Positions 42,966 to 51,772 of a DNA stretch of 64,000 bases are shown here, in pieces. Both the position numbers and the translations under genes were made by a program. The notes under the pieces were generated by a model. The model was not told the DNA's origin, made no database searches, and worked only from the letters and a program-made list of their open reading frames with translations. Where the stretch lies: the NCBI GenBank assembly GCA_964389305.1, contig CAYMEK010000003.1, positions 1 to 64,000 of the forward strand. The letters run 5' to 3'. This stretch comes from CAYMEK01 sp964389305 (lineage in GTDB: Bacteria > Spirochaetota > Spirochaetia > SZUA-6 > DRHE01). Position 1 is the first letter of the stretch; the number at the start of each line of letters is the position of its first letter.

Positions 42966-44558
42966 CTACCGCCGGGCTGCCGGTTCTTCAATAATAACCA
43001 GATAACCTTCCGGTATTTCTGTTGAATCGGCGGCAAAAGGGACCGCGGTTATCCGGAATTTATATTCCGGCTGGCTGCGGCTCCGAATCTCCAGCGTTTT
43101 TTCTGTGCCTTCAAGAGGAAACAGGGTGCTCAAGATATTCGGCTCTCGCCAGTGCAGGCCCGGCTCGTCCACGCTCTCTTCCAGAAGTGCCAGGCATTCC
43201 TCCCCCCGCCTGTTCATGTAGGTCAATCTTCCCTCAGTATCCAGGAAGAGAACGCCCACGTTCATGTTCTGCAGCACGGCTTCAAATCTCCTCGTCTGCG
43301 CTGCTACCAGGCGCCGCACCCTTCCCACTGCGGCCAATCCTTTCTCCAAAACGTCGCGAATCAGCCGCGCGTCATTGCCGGAATAGGCATTCGACTGGGA
43401 AGCTCCGAGGACTACAACCCCTACGAAGGTGTTTTCAGCCTGTAGAGGAATCGCCAGGTGAGAGCCGAATCTTTCCAAGACCGGGCCGCCCGGGTCCGCC
43501 ACTCTCCACTCGCTGGACCCCCAGAGACCGTACAACACCTGCAGATGCTCGATCCCGGCCGACAGGCAGACCTCTTCCAGCCACTGACGGACCTCATCTC
43601 GAGCCGCCGACCCCACCGGGAGCTGACTCTGGACCCAAATACGCGCCTGCCCCGCTTCGACAACAAATTCCGCCGCCACGTCCCAAGCTACCACCCGATT
43701 CAGCAGCACCAACACCTCTTTTAGAAGATCCTGGTAGGCGCTGTGGTATCCGATGCGGCCGGAGAGGTAGTGCGCTACCTGCAGCTCAAAAGTCCGCTGG
43801 TGGAGCTCTTCTTCCAGCATCAGGCGGCTTTTTCGCAGACCTGCCAGCATCAGGTTTCTGGCCTGGAGTACCTCCCCGAGGTCGTCGTTTGGAATCAGCT
43901 CCGAGGGAATGATACCTGTGCTCTCGTTCTCGACGGAAAGCACCGTCTGAGAGCTCTGGACCAGCAACCGAAGGGGTTTCAATAGAATCCGCTCCAGGCC
44001 GAACCAGAACATCGCGGTCATCAGCCCGGCACCGAGCAGGAACAGCGGAATGGTGCGGTGGAACAGCGTATTCTGCAGCTCCAAGATCGCCTGCGGCGAG
44101 CGGACGGCAAAAAGGGTATCTCCGTTGCTGAGACGTGCGAACAGCTCGGTAATGGGGCCGCCACGGTAAGGAATCGTTCGTGCATTGACCGCCCCCTGCA
44201 CAGCCAGCAGAGAGCTCATATCCGCAGGCAGCGGATAGGGGATGTCTCCCCAATTCCGTACCGCCTTCTCCCCAGCCGTGGAAGCAAGCACCTCCCCGGC
44301 AGGATCCAGTATGTAAAGTTGTTCTCCCGACGGCAGCCGGGCAAATACGGACTGCAGGAGCCCGCCCGCCCTGAGATCTCCCCAAAGCACCTCAATGGCA
44401 GGCACCAGGTTGGTGACGTCGTCGATAAATTCCTGCCGGGCTACCCGCTCCGACAACCAGCGGCTGGCCAGAAACTCCAGCGGCAGCGAAATAGCCAGAG
44501 AAAGCAGCAGAACGGCAATGCCCAGAAGAATGATCTTTGCTCTTATGGTGAGTACCAT
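42966..44558 (-). CDS. Membrane sensor with HAMP, GAF and PAS domains but no kinase domain
   Basis: Protein of 530 residues; ATG 44558 has GAGGG upstream. A membrane helix at about 7-29, an outer domain (30-165), a second helix (about 168-190), a HAMP-like linker (190-250), a GAF domain (about 255-415) and a PAS domain (about 420-525, 'ILDTEG'-type core 'VLFLDTEGRLTYMNRRGEE') follow in order. It stops right after the PAS domain with 'PEGYLVIIEEPAARR'; there is no HisKA, HATPase, GGDEF or methyl-accepting part. It lies 92 bases downstream of the histidine-kinase gene on the same strand. It may feed into that kinase, or it may be a kinase that lost its end. Confidence 0.8.
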   Translation of the reverse strand: MVLTIRAKIILLGIAVLLLSLAISLPLEFLASRWLSERVARQEFIDDVTNLVPAIEVLWGDLRAGGLLQSVFARLPSGEQLYILDPAGEVLASTAGEKAVRNWGDIPYPLPADMSSLLAVQGAVNARTIPYRGGPITELFARLSNGDTLFAVRSPQAILELQNTLFHRTIPLFLLGAGLMTAMFWFGLERILLKPLRLLVQSSQTVLSVENESTGIIPSELIPNDDLGEVLQARNLMLAGLRKSRLMLEEELHQRTFELQVAHYLSGRIGYHSAYQDLLKEVLVLLNRVVAWDVAAEFVVEAGQARIWVQSQLPVGSAARDEVRQWLEEVCLSAGIEHLQVLYGLWGSSEWRVADPGGPVLERFGSHLAIPLQAENTFVGVVVLGASQSNAYSGNDARLIRDVLEKGLAAVGRVRRLVAAQTRRFEAVLQNMNVGVLFLDTEGRLTYMNRRGEECLALLEESVDEPGLHWREPNILSTLFPLEGTEKTLEIRSRSQPEYKFRITAVPFAADSTEIPEGYLVIIEEPAARR

Positions 44559-44650
44559 CCCCAAAACCCTCTTGCAGACGCTGTCTGAATCAAAAACGTG
44601 ATTCTAGGGCAGGAGCCTTTCAGAATGCTTTCCCGAACATTACATTTTCA

Positions 44651-46027
44651 TTACACTCTGTTTCTTCCTGCAGTTTTCCGCACCAGGGGAATGCGGACGG
44701 TGAAGGTGGTACCCTTTGCCACCTCGGAAGCAACCTCGATATACCAGCCCTGACCCTCGATGATGCTCTTCACGACGGCGAGTCCCAGCCCCATCCCCTG
44801 TTCCCGCCGTGAGTTGGTGGCCCGGAAAAAAGGATCGAAGATACGGTCGAAATCCTCCTGCGGTATCCCCATGCCCGTGTCCGAGATCCGCAGCATTGCC
44901 TCTTTCCCATCCGTGTCGGCGGTCATCTCGACCCTCCCGCCTTCATCGGTGTAGCGGATGGCATTGCCGATGAGATTTTCCAGGGCGCGGCCTACGAGCG
45001 CTTCGTCCATGGGAACAGTCAGCTCTTCCGGCAGCTCGATCACGGAACCGAACTCCCGCTTGAGAATGAAGGCGTCCTCCTTATACCTCTCGGCGATCTC
45101 CTGGAGAAAACGGCGCAAGTGCACTTCCCGGAAGGTCAGTCTCCATTCCCCCGTCTCCATCCTCACGAACTCGATGAGCTGGGACACCATCGTATCGAGG
45201 GCTCTGGCTTTATCGGATATGATCGAAAGGTAGCGTTTCTGTGCCTGCGGGTCGGAAGCGAAGCCGTCGGCAATGGCCTCGACGTAGCCCTGTATCAGGG
45301 CCAGAGGGGTTTTCAGGTCGTGGGAAATACCCATGATCAGGCGCGACCTGCGGGCCTGCTCTTCCTTCAGAGCCCTGCGCATAGTATCGAAGGAACGGGT
45401 GAGAGAGGAGATTTCGTCCTTGCCGGGGACGGAGAGCTGGAAATCCAGATCACCCCCGGCTATCTTCCGGGTGGCGCCCTCGAGCCTGAGGATGGCCAGA
45501 TTGAAGCGCCTTACGATGAGGAAGGAGGTCAGAGAGGAGAAAACTAGGAGTGCCAGGGAGGTATAGACCACGGTTTCCACCGTGCGCCTGCGGAACCAGG
45601 GCGGCTGCTCGGGCTCCCGCGGTATACTCAGCAGGAGCACCAACTCGCCGCCCTCGCTGGCCCGGGACGACTCGATGTGGAAGAGGGAAGTGCGGGCATT
45701 TTCGCGGATGAAGCGCAAGATCTGATCCTGGCTCACAGGCTTGCCCGGAACAAAGAGCGGGACCGTGGAGAACAGGATGGTGTTGTTCGGCCCGAACACC
45801 ACGAGGTCGGAGCCGGGCGGCAGCCGGCGGGTAAGATCCTCCAGGTCGTGAAGGCGGGTGATCGAGGGGCCGGTATGGGGTCCCCCCGAAGTGACCCCGG
45901 GCGGATTCCCGGACCGCCTGTCGAGCCGCATCTCCACGTACCGCAGCAGCAGCACGGAGGCGGTGACCAGAAACGGGACAACGATGATCCCGGCCACCAG
46001 GAGGATAAACTGGGTCCGCATCTTCAT
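44651..46027 (-). CDS. Sensor histidine kinase
   Basis: Membrane kinase of 458 residues. Helices at about 6-28 and 150-172 flank a periplasmic sensor of some 120 residues. A HAMP domain (about 173-226), HisKA with the phosphorylated His in 'LIMGISHDLKTPLALIQGY', and HATPase boxes 'NLIGNAIRYTDEGG', 'ISDTGMGIP' and 'GMGLGLAVVKSI' follow. It overlaps the response-regulator gene by 4 bases, so the two form a pair. The unit lies downstream of the MacAB-type exporter and may sense compounds or envelope stress handled by it; that link is inferred from position. Confidence 0.93.
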   Translation of the reverse strand: MKMRTQFILLVAGIIVVPFLVTASVLLLRYVEMRLDRRSGNPPGVTSGGPHTGPSITRLHDLEDLTRRLPPGSDLVVFGPNNTILFSTVPLFVPGKPVSQDQILRFIRENARTSLFHIESSRASEGGELVLLLSIPREPEQPPWFRRRTVETVVYTSLALLVFSSLTSFLIVRRFNLAILRLEGATRKIAGGDLDFQLSVPGKDEISSLTRSFDTMRRALKEEQARRSRLIMGISHDLKTPLALIQGYVEAIADGFASDPQAQKRYLSIISDKARALDTMVSQLIEFVRMETGEWRLTFREVHLRRFLQEIAERYKEDAFILKREFGSVIELPEELTVPMDEALVGRALENLIGNAIRYTDEGGRVEMTADTDGKEAMLRISDTGMGIPQEDFDRIFDPFFRATNSRREQGMGLGLAVVKSIIEGQGWYIEVASEVAKGTTFTVRIPLVRKTAGRNRV

Positions 46028-46716
46028 TGTTGCAGCGCCTCCGCGTTGAAGCGGTATCCCTTGCCGTGGACCGTTTCGATCAGAAGCGGATTGGCGGGAT
46101 CAGCCTCGATCTTCTTGCGCAGCCTCTGGATGTAGACCGCTACGGCCGTGACATCGCCGTAGACGTTCTTCCAGATGTCGGCATAGATCGTCTCAGGCGA
46201 GAGGGCCTTGCCTGCGTGGGTGGCCAGATAGGCGAGCACCTCGAACTCCCGCGTAGAGAGTGGAACCTTATCCCGGCCTCTTTTAAGCAGGTAACCGTCG
46301 AGATCCAGGGTGAACTCTCCGAAACGAAGACGGCCGGGAACGCCACCCGTCCCGGAGGCCCGCCGCAGCAGGGCGCGTACCCGGGCGGTGAGCACCTTGG
46401 GAGAGAAGGGTTTGGCGACATACTCGTCCGCGCCGATGCCCAGCCCGAGGATCATGTCCTCGTCGGCGTCGCGGGCCGAGACGATAATCACCGGAATATC
46501 ACTTTCCCGCCGCAGACGATGTAGAAACTCGAAGCCGTCGATTCCGGGCAGGTTGATGTCCAGCACCACCAGGTCGAACTGCTCCCCTCTAAAGGCCTTA
46601 AGTCCCTGTTCCGCGGTCTCGCACAGCAGCGTCTCCGCCCCCTCCTTCTCCAGGTACAGGCGGATGAGCTCGCTCATCTCCTTGACGTCTTCAATGATTA
46701 GGATCCTTGCTTTCAT
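46024..46716 (-). CDS. OmpR/PhoB-family response regulator
   Basis: Protein of 230 residues: receiver domain (1-115) with 'ILIIEDVKEMSEL', phospho-acceptor Asp in 'LVVLDINLPGIDG', Thr/Ser switch in 'VIIVSARDADE' and Lys in 'YVAKPFSPK'; then a winged-helix DNA-binding domain (about 130-228) with 'LSTREFEVLAYLATHAGKAL' and 'AVAVYIQRLRKKIE'. It is activated by the kinase whose gene overlaps its stop. The 147 bases upstream (46717-46863) hold no convincing promoter, so it may also be read through from the exporter operon. Confidence 0.95.
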   Translation of the reverse strand: MKARILIIEDVKEMSELIRLYLEKEGAETLLCETAEQGLKAFRGEQFDLVVLDINLPGIDGFEFLHRLRRESDIPVIIVSARDADEDMILGLGIGADEYVAKPFSPKVLTARVRALLRRASGTGGVPGRLRFGEFTLDLDGYLLKRGRDKVPLSTREFEVLAYLATHAGKALSPETIYADIWKNVYGDVTAVAVYIQRLRKKIEADPANPLLIETVHGKGYRFNAEALQQ

Positions 46717-46863
46717 ATCTCCCGTCGCTCAGGCATCCGCCAAGCCCAAAGTAGCGTCTTCGTCAGTCTACTTACTTTCATCCGGTACTGCCAAGTCACT
46801 CTGCTTCTCCCGGAACCTCATTGTCGCCAGGCCGTAAAAAGCAGCAGCAGCCGATTCCCCCGC

Positions 46864-48855
46864 TCATTCGAAACGCAGCGCCTGGATCGGGTCCATGCGC
46901 GAAGCTTTTCTGGCCGGGTAAATTCCGAAGAATATCCCTACAGCCACCGAGAATCCGAGGGCCAGGGCCACTGTTCCCACGTTGATCGAAACGGGCAGGC
47001 TGCCCACCTTGCTGATGATATTCGCCGCCAGCCATCCGAGAGCCCAACCTAGGAAACCTCCCGCGCCGGAGAGGATGACCGCCTCGGTGAGAAACTGCGC
47101 GAGGATATCCTGCCGGCGGGCGCCAAGAGCCTTGCGAACGCCGATCTCCCGGGTCCTTTCGGTCACGGAAACCAGCATGATATTCATGATGCCGATGCCG
47201 CCGACCAGCAGGCTGATTCCGGCAATGCTGGCCAGCAGCAGGGTCATGGTCTGCGACACGCCGGCAACGGTGCTGAGTATGTCCTCCTGGCTCACGATGG
47301 TAAAATCGGCTTCGGCGCCGGCGGCAATCCTGTGCCTGGCCCGCAGCAGGCTGTCGATCTCATCCCTGACCTGGTTCATGTGCTGCTTGTCCGTTACGGC
47401 TACGCCGATGCTGCGCACGTCGTTTTGCCGCCGGAAGCGTACATACATGGTGGTGAAAGGGATGACAGCGGTATCGTCCTGACTGAAAAAGCTGCTTCCG
47501 CCCCTGGCCTCCAGCACTCCGATCACCTTGAAGGAAGTGTCCCCGATTCTTATCGTTTTCCCGAGGGGGTCCTCTTCGCCGAAGAGATTGGTGACCAGCA
47601 CGCGACCGAGAACGACCACCGTACGACCGGCCCGGTAGTCCGCTTCGCTGAAGAACGTCCCCTCCGCCAGCGGCCAGTTTCTCACCAGCGGATAATCGGT
47701 GCTCGTGCCCACGACGTTCGTGCTCCAGTTGTTCTTACGGTATCTGATCTGCTGTCGCGAGGAGGCCTCCGGGGCCACACCCGCCACCCAGGAAACACTC
47801 TGCTTGATGGCCTCGGCATCCTGATAGGTAAGAGTGGATACCGACCCGAAACCCTGCCTCACCCCCCTCTCACTGGCGCTTCCGGGAATGACGGTAAGGA
47901 GGTTGGATCCGAGAGCCTCTATACGCTGCTGCACCTGGACGGTGGCCCCCCGCCCCACCGAAACCATGGCGATCACCGCACCCACCCCGATGAGGATACC
48001 AAGGGCGGTCAAAAAGGCCCGCATCCTGTTCTGCCAGAGGGAGCGAGCCGCCGAGCGCAGGTTCTCCCACAGCTCGCCGGGGCTGAAGATGCCGTGACGC
48101 CTGCCGTTGCCCGCATCCGCGGCACTCCTGATCTTCCCCACTTCGATCTGGCTGCTGCCGGCCGCCCGCATTTCGGGCACCGTCTCGTCGGCGATCACCT
48201 TCCCGTCCCGAAAGCGGATGCGCCGGCGGGCGTAGGAGGCGATATCTTCATCATGGGTGACCATGAGAATGGTGATGCCACCCCTGTTGAGGCTGCGAAA
48301 GATCTCCATGATCTCCTGGCTGGTGCGGGTGTCGAGGTTGCCAGTAGGCTCGTCGGCGAGGATCAGGGAAGGAGAGTTCACCAGGGCGCGAGCGATGGCT
48401 ACCCGCTGCTGCTCGCCGCCGGAAAGCTCGTTCGGATTATGGCTTCCGCGATCGGGAAGGCCTACGGCCTCCAGCAGAAACCGGGAAGGTTTTTCCCTGC
48501 TCCGCTGCCCCCTGTAGATCAAGGGCAGCTCGATGTTCTGTTGGGCGCTGGTGCGGGCCAGGAGGTTGAAGCCCTGGAACACGAAACCGATCTCCCGGCT
48601 GCGCACGGCGGCCAGCTCGTCGTCGGTCATGGTTGACACATCCGTTCCGTTCAGGAGGTAGGAACCCGAAGTAGGGCGATCGAGACAGCCGAGCAGGTTC
48701 AGAAGGGTAGATTTTCCCGAGCCCGAAGGTCCCATCACGGCCACGAACTCCCCCCTGTCCACGGTTATGGACACGCCCTGCAGCGCTGGAACCTCTACCT
48801 TTCCCGTCTTGTAGGTCTTGGTTAGGTTTTCGGTTGCTATGAGAGCTGCGCCCAC
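46864..48855 (-). CDS. MacB-type ABC exporter, fused ATPase and permease
   Basis: Protein of 663 residues with an N-terminal LolD/MacB-type ATPase (1-225): Walker A 'GPSGSGKSTLL', signature 'LSGGEQQRVAIARAL', Walker B with 'LILADEPTGNLD' and 'MVTHDED'. A linker leads to the first membrane helix (about 280-303), a large periplasmic domain (about 305-535) and three C-terminal helices (about 540-660) of the FtsX type ('RTREIGVRKALGARRQDI'). MacB works with a periplasmic adaptor and a TolC channel, all encoded here, to expel macrolides, toxins or lipopeptides from the periplasm. It starts 16 bases after the adaptor gene. Confidence 0.93.
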   Translation of the reverse strand: MGAALIATENLTKTYKTGKVEVPALQGVSITVDRGEFVAVMGPSGSGKSTLLNLLGCLDRPTSGSYLLNGTDVSTMTDDELAAVRSREIGFVFQGFNLLARTSAQQNIELPLIYRGQRSREKPSRFLLEAVGLPDRGSHNPNELSGGEQQRVAIARALVNSPSLILADEPTGNLDTRTSQEIMEIFRSLNRGGITILMVTHDEDIASYARRRIRFRDGKVIADETVPEMRAAGSSQIEVGKIRSAADAGNGRRHGIFSPGELWENLRSAARSLWQNRMRAFLTALGILIGVGAVIAMVSVGRGATVQVQQRIEALGSNLLTVIPGSASERGVRQGFGSVSTLTYQDAEAIKQSVSWVAGVAPEASSRQQIRYRKNNWSTNVVGTSTDYPLVRNWPLAEGTFFSEADYRAGRTVVVLGRVLVTNLFGEEDPLGKTIRIGDTSFKVIGVLEARGGSSFFSQDDTAVIPFTTMYVRFRRQNDVRSIGVAVTDKQHMNQVRDEIDSLLRARHRIAAGAEADFTIVSQEDILSTVAGVSQTMTLLLASIAGISLLVGGIGIMNIMLVSVTERTREIGVRKALGARRQDILAQFLTEAVILSGAGGFLGWALGWLAANIISKVGSLPVSINVGTVALALGFSVAVGIFFGIYPARKASRMDPIQALRFE

Positions 48856-48871
48856 TTGCCTTTCGTCCTTT

Positions 48872-50185
48872 CTAGTGCAGAGCCCGGAACATGGTGCCCG
48901 GGTTGAGCCCCCCTCGACCTTGCGGACCCGGCGCCGAGCCCTGGCTCGGTCTTTGGCCCCTGGGCATGACAGCCACCTCCTGGCCCTGTTCCAGCCCGGA
49001 GACGATTTCGGTGTGCACGCCGTCGCTGGGCCCGACCTGAATATCCAGCGGGATGAGCTTGCCCTGGTTCGGGACGAGGACCTGGGTAGAGCCGCCCCGT
49101 ATCTGCAGGGCAGTATTGGGCAGGGTCAGAACGTTCATCAGGTTGAGCACCTGTATGTCCGCATCCGCGCTCATCCCCCAGAGAAGCTGTCCATCCCCGT
49201 TCGCTACCTCAATGGCCGCGTTGAAGACCGACACGTTGCCCTCGACCTCTGCCGTGAGATCGAGCCCGGTGACCCGGCCTTTCAACTGCAGGTCGGGATA
49301 GCCGGCCGGCGTAACCAGGGCGGTCTGTCCGATCTTGACCTGCCCCACGTCGGCTTCGTTTACCTGCGCCTGCAGGACCATGCGCCCCATATCGGCCACG
49401 CTCATGATCGCCGTGCTCGGATCTACCAGGTCTCCCGCCTGCACCAGGATGTTCGTCACCCGGCCGGCTGCAGGGGAGCGGATGACCGTGGAATCCAGGA
49501 TGAGCTTCGCTTTCTGCAGGGTGTTTTCGGCCTGGGTCACCTCGGCCTCTTGAGCTTGGATCACGTCCTCCGTAGACCCCGCCTGCACCGTCTGGTAAGA
49601 CTGCTCGGCCGCGCTGAGTTGCGCCCTGGCCACGGTAAGCTGCCGCTCGGCATCGGCAAGCTGATTTTTAGAGGCCAGGTTCTTGTCCGCCAGGCTCTTC
49701 GCGCTTTCATAGCTCTCCTGGGCGCTGGCCACCTCCTGCCGGGCCTGCTCGAGACCAGCCTTAGACTGGGCGAGCTGTTCCGCCGTGGGCATGGCCTTGA
49801 GGCTGGCCAGCTTGAGCTTCTGGGCTTCGTAGTTCGCTCTGGCGCTTTGCAGGTCCAGATCGAGACCCGAGGGATCTATCTCGGCCAGGGCCTGGCCGGC
49901 CTTCACCCGCTGGCCCTCGGATACCAGAACACGTACAAGCCGCCGCGTAGGCAAATTGGGGTCCGGACGGATCGTGGCATAGGAGATCGGTTCCAGCTTG
50001 CCGGAGGCTGAGACGGTCATGGAGATATCGCCCCGCGTCACCGTGACGGTGGTGTAACCTGGATTCTTTCCGTTTGCCCCAGAAGTAGAGCCGGAGAAAA
50101 TCCGACCGCGAAAGGCGTACAAGGCCACCGCGGCGACAGCGATCACGAGGATCGTGATTAAAAAGATCTTCGTTCCCTTTTTCAC
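48872..50185 (-). CDS. MacA/HlyD-type periplasmic adaptor
   Basis: Membrane-fusion protein of 437 residues. One N-terminal helix (about 5-25) anchors it. 'ITMTVSASGKLEPISYATIR'-like beta-barrel sequence and lipoyl halves ('VLVSEGQRVKAGQALAEIDP', 'VIRSPAAGRVTNILVQAGDL') flank a long alpha-helical hairpin (about 110-215) of Gln/Ala-rich heptads. The C-terminus reads 'VGPSDGVHTEIVSGLEQGQE', the membrane-proximal domain. It bridges MacB and the outer-membrane channel. It lies 21 bases after the tolC-like gene. The last 25 residues are Gly/Pro/Arg-rich. Confidence 0.92.
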   Translation of the reverse strand: MKKGTKIFLITILVIAVAAVALYAFRGRIFSGSTSGANGKNPGYTTVTVTRGDISMTVSASGKLEPISYATIRPDPNLPTRRLVRVLVSEGQRVKAGQALAEIDPSGLDLDLQSARANYEAQKLKLASLKAMPTAEQLAQSKAGLEQARQEVASAQESYESAKSLADKNLASKNQLADAERQLTVARAQLSAAEQSYQTVQAGSTEDVIQAQEAEVTQAENTLQKAKLILDSTVIRSPAAGRVTNILVQAGDLVDPSTAIMSVADMGRMVLQAQVNEADVGQVKIGQTALVTPAGYPDLQLKGRVTGLDLTAEVEGNVSVFNAAIEVANGDGQLLWGMSADADIQVLNLMNVLTLPNTALQIRGGSTQVLVPNQGKLIPLDIQVGPSDGVHTEIVSGLEQGQEVAVMPRGQRPSQGSAPGPQGRGGLNPGTMFRALH

Positions 50186-50206
50186 CGTTTTTTCCTTTTA
50201 TTCTCC

Positions 50207-51623
50207 CTATTCACCCATGGCGTCCTTCAAGCTGAGGACGCCGAGCTGCACCTCCGCCCGGGCCTGCTCGAGTGCTACGCGCGCACTGCCGAGCGTGACA
50301 GAGGCGTCGAGTAAATCCACGGGCGAGATTGAGCCGCTTTCGAATTGCAGCTCCGCCATGTCGTATTGGGCCTGGGCCAAGTCCAGGCTCTGCTTGGCCA
50401 GCTCCGCCTTGCTGACCAGACTGCGCAGGTTCGTGACTGCATCCCGCACCTCGGCGGTGATGCTGGCCGCCTGCTGCTGCTCCTGGACGCGCAGGGACTC
50501 GTTCTGCGATTCGGCTTGACGGATCTGCGCCTTCGCCAGGCCGGCGTCCGCAACGGGGACGCTCACCGACAGCTTGGCGCTCCAGGTGGCGTAGTCCGTA
50601 ACCTCGGTCCAATCATGGGTCCACCCCACGCTGCCGCCGGCCGAGACTGTAGGGGAGCGCTGGGCTCGCTTGACGGCCAGGTCGACCTCGCCCGACTTCC
50701 TGGATAGCTGAAGCTGCCTGAGCTCGGCGCGCTGTTCGAGAGCCCTGGCCACGGCCGCGGCAGCCTCGATCTCCGGAACGGGCAGGTCGGTGATCTCGGC
50801 GACCGAATACACCCTGTCCGCCGGCCAGCCGACCAGCAGCGAGAGCTTCTCCCGGTCGCTTACGGTTCCGTCCCGCGCCGAGGCCAGGTCGATCTCCGCG
50901 CTCTTGAGGTTGACTTGGGCCTGCTTCAGGTCCACGACATTGGCGCTCCCGGAGTCGAACAGAGCCTGGATCCGGGCAAGCTCGCTGCGCCTCTGTGAGA
51001 GTATCTGGTCCTGCAGTACTTCGGTGCGCTGAGCGGACAGCAGAGTGAAATAGGCTTGCCTGACTTGCGAGCCGAGGCTGCGGCGAGTCTCCTGAGCGGC
51101 AATGCGCTCGGACTGCAGGGTTATTCCGGCCTCTTGCACCGCAGCCGTAGCCCCGGCCGCCGGAGTAGCCGTCCCAGAGCGTCTGGCTGGCGGACAGCGA
51201 GACACTGCCAGAATGATCGAGAGGATCGGTTTCCACGATATCGTAGTTGGCGGAAAGGTCGACCTCCGTGGAAGGCCCGGCCAGCTTGAGGCCCGCCTGT
51301 AGAGTGTTCGAGGAAGCCTTGGCGGTTGTATCGGGTTTCACCAACCGGCTGTCGACGGCAACGTCGGAGCGGCCGGCAGCGGCGTTGGTCGTAAGCCCGA
51401 GGGAGTTGCGCGCCTTTGCCTCGGCGTACTGCCCCTCGGAGAGTGCCAGATCGGCCTGGGCGCGGCGCGCCTGCGGGCCGGAGGAGAGTGCGGTTTGGAG
51501 GCACTGTTCCAATGTCAGCACCTCCGCGGTATCCGCAGCCGTCAAAACTAGAGAGGAAGTCATGAAGACAAGAACAAGGACGGCGAGTTTCCCCCAGGCC
51601 CGAAGCGTCCGCTTTCTATTCAT
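50207..51623 (-). pseudogene. TolC-type outer-membrane efflux channel, single-base frameshift
   Basis: The N-terminal part begins at ATG 51623 (AAAGGTG upstream) with a signal peptide (1-28) and 'VLTLEQCLQTALSSGPQARR', and runs to 'SLSASQTLWDGYSGG'. The C-terminal part is complete in another frame from 'AGITLQSERIAAQETRRSLG' to 'VLSLKDAMGE', with the paired TolC helices. Removing one C from the CCCC at 51151-51154 joins them as 'DGYSGGRATAAVQEAG', as expected. The gene is otherwise intact at about 470 residues and heads a tolC-macA-macB operon. A sequencing slip is the simplest reading; a real mutation or phase-variable tract is possible. Confidence 0.85.
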
Positions 51624-51772
51624 AATTTGCACCTTTTCTTCTATATATGGAAAAGAATACCCACGGATGCCGGCTCGAACCATAAACAGGCGATTAAGGG
51701 AAGATAATTTTCTGTTATTGCCTGGCGGCGGACGCGATCTCTCTTCCCCGGAGCTACCGTTTTCTGTATAGT

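Noticed and set aside
47332..48636. 434-codon plus-strand frame opposite macB
   Set aside because: Antisense to a complete MacB protein with no domain of its own.
48818..50011. 397-codon plus-strand frame opposite macA
   Set aside because: Antisense to the adaptor gene; no ribosome site or domain.
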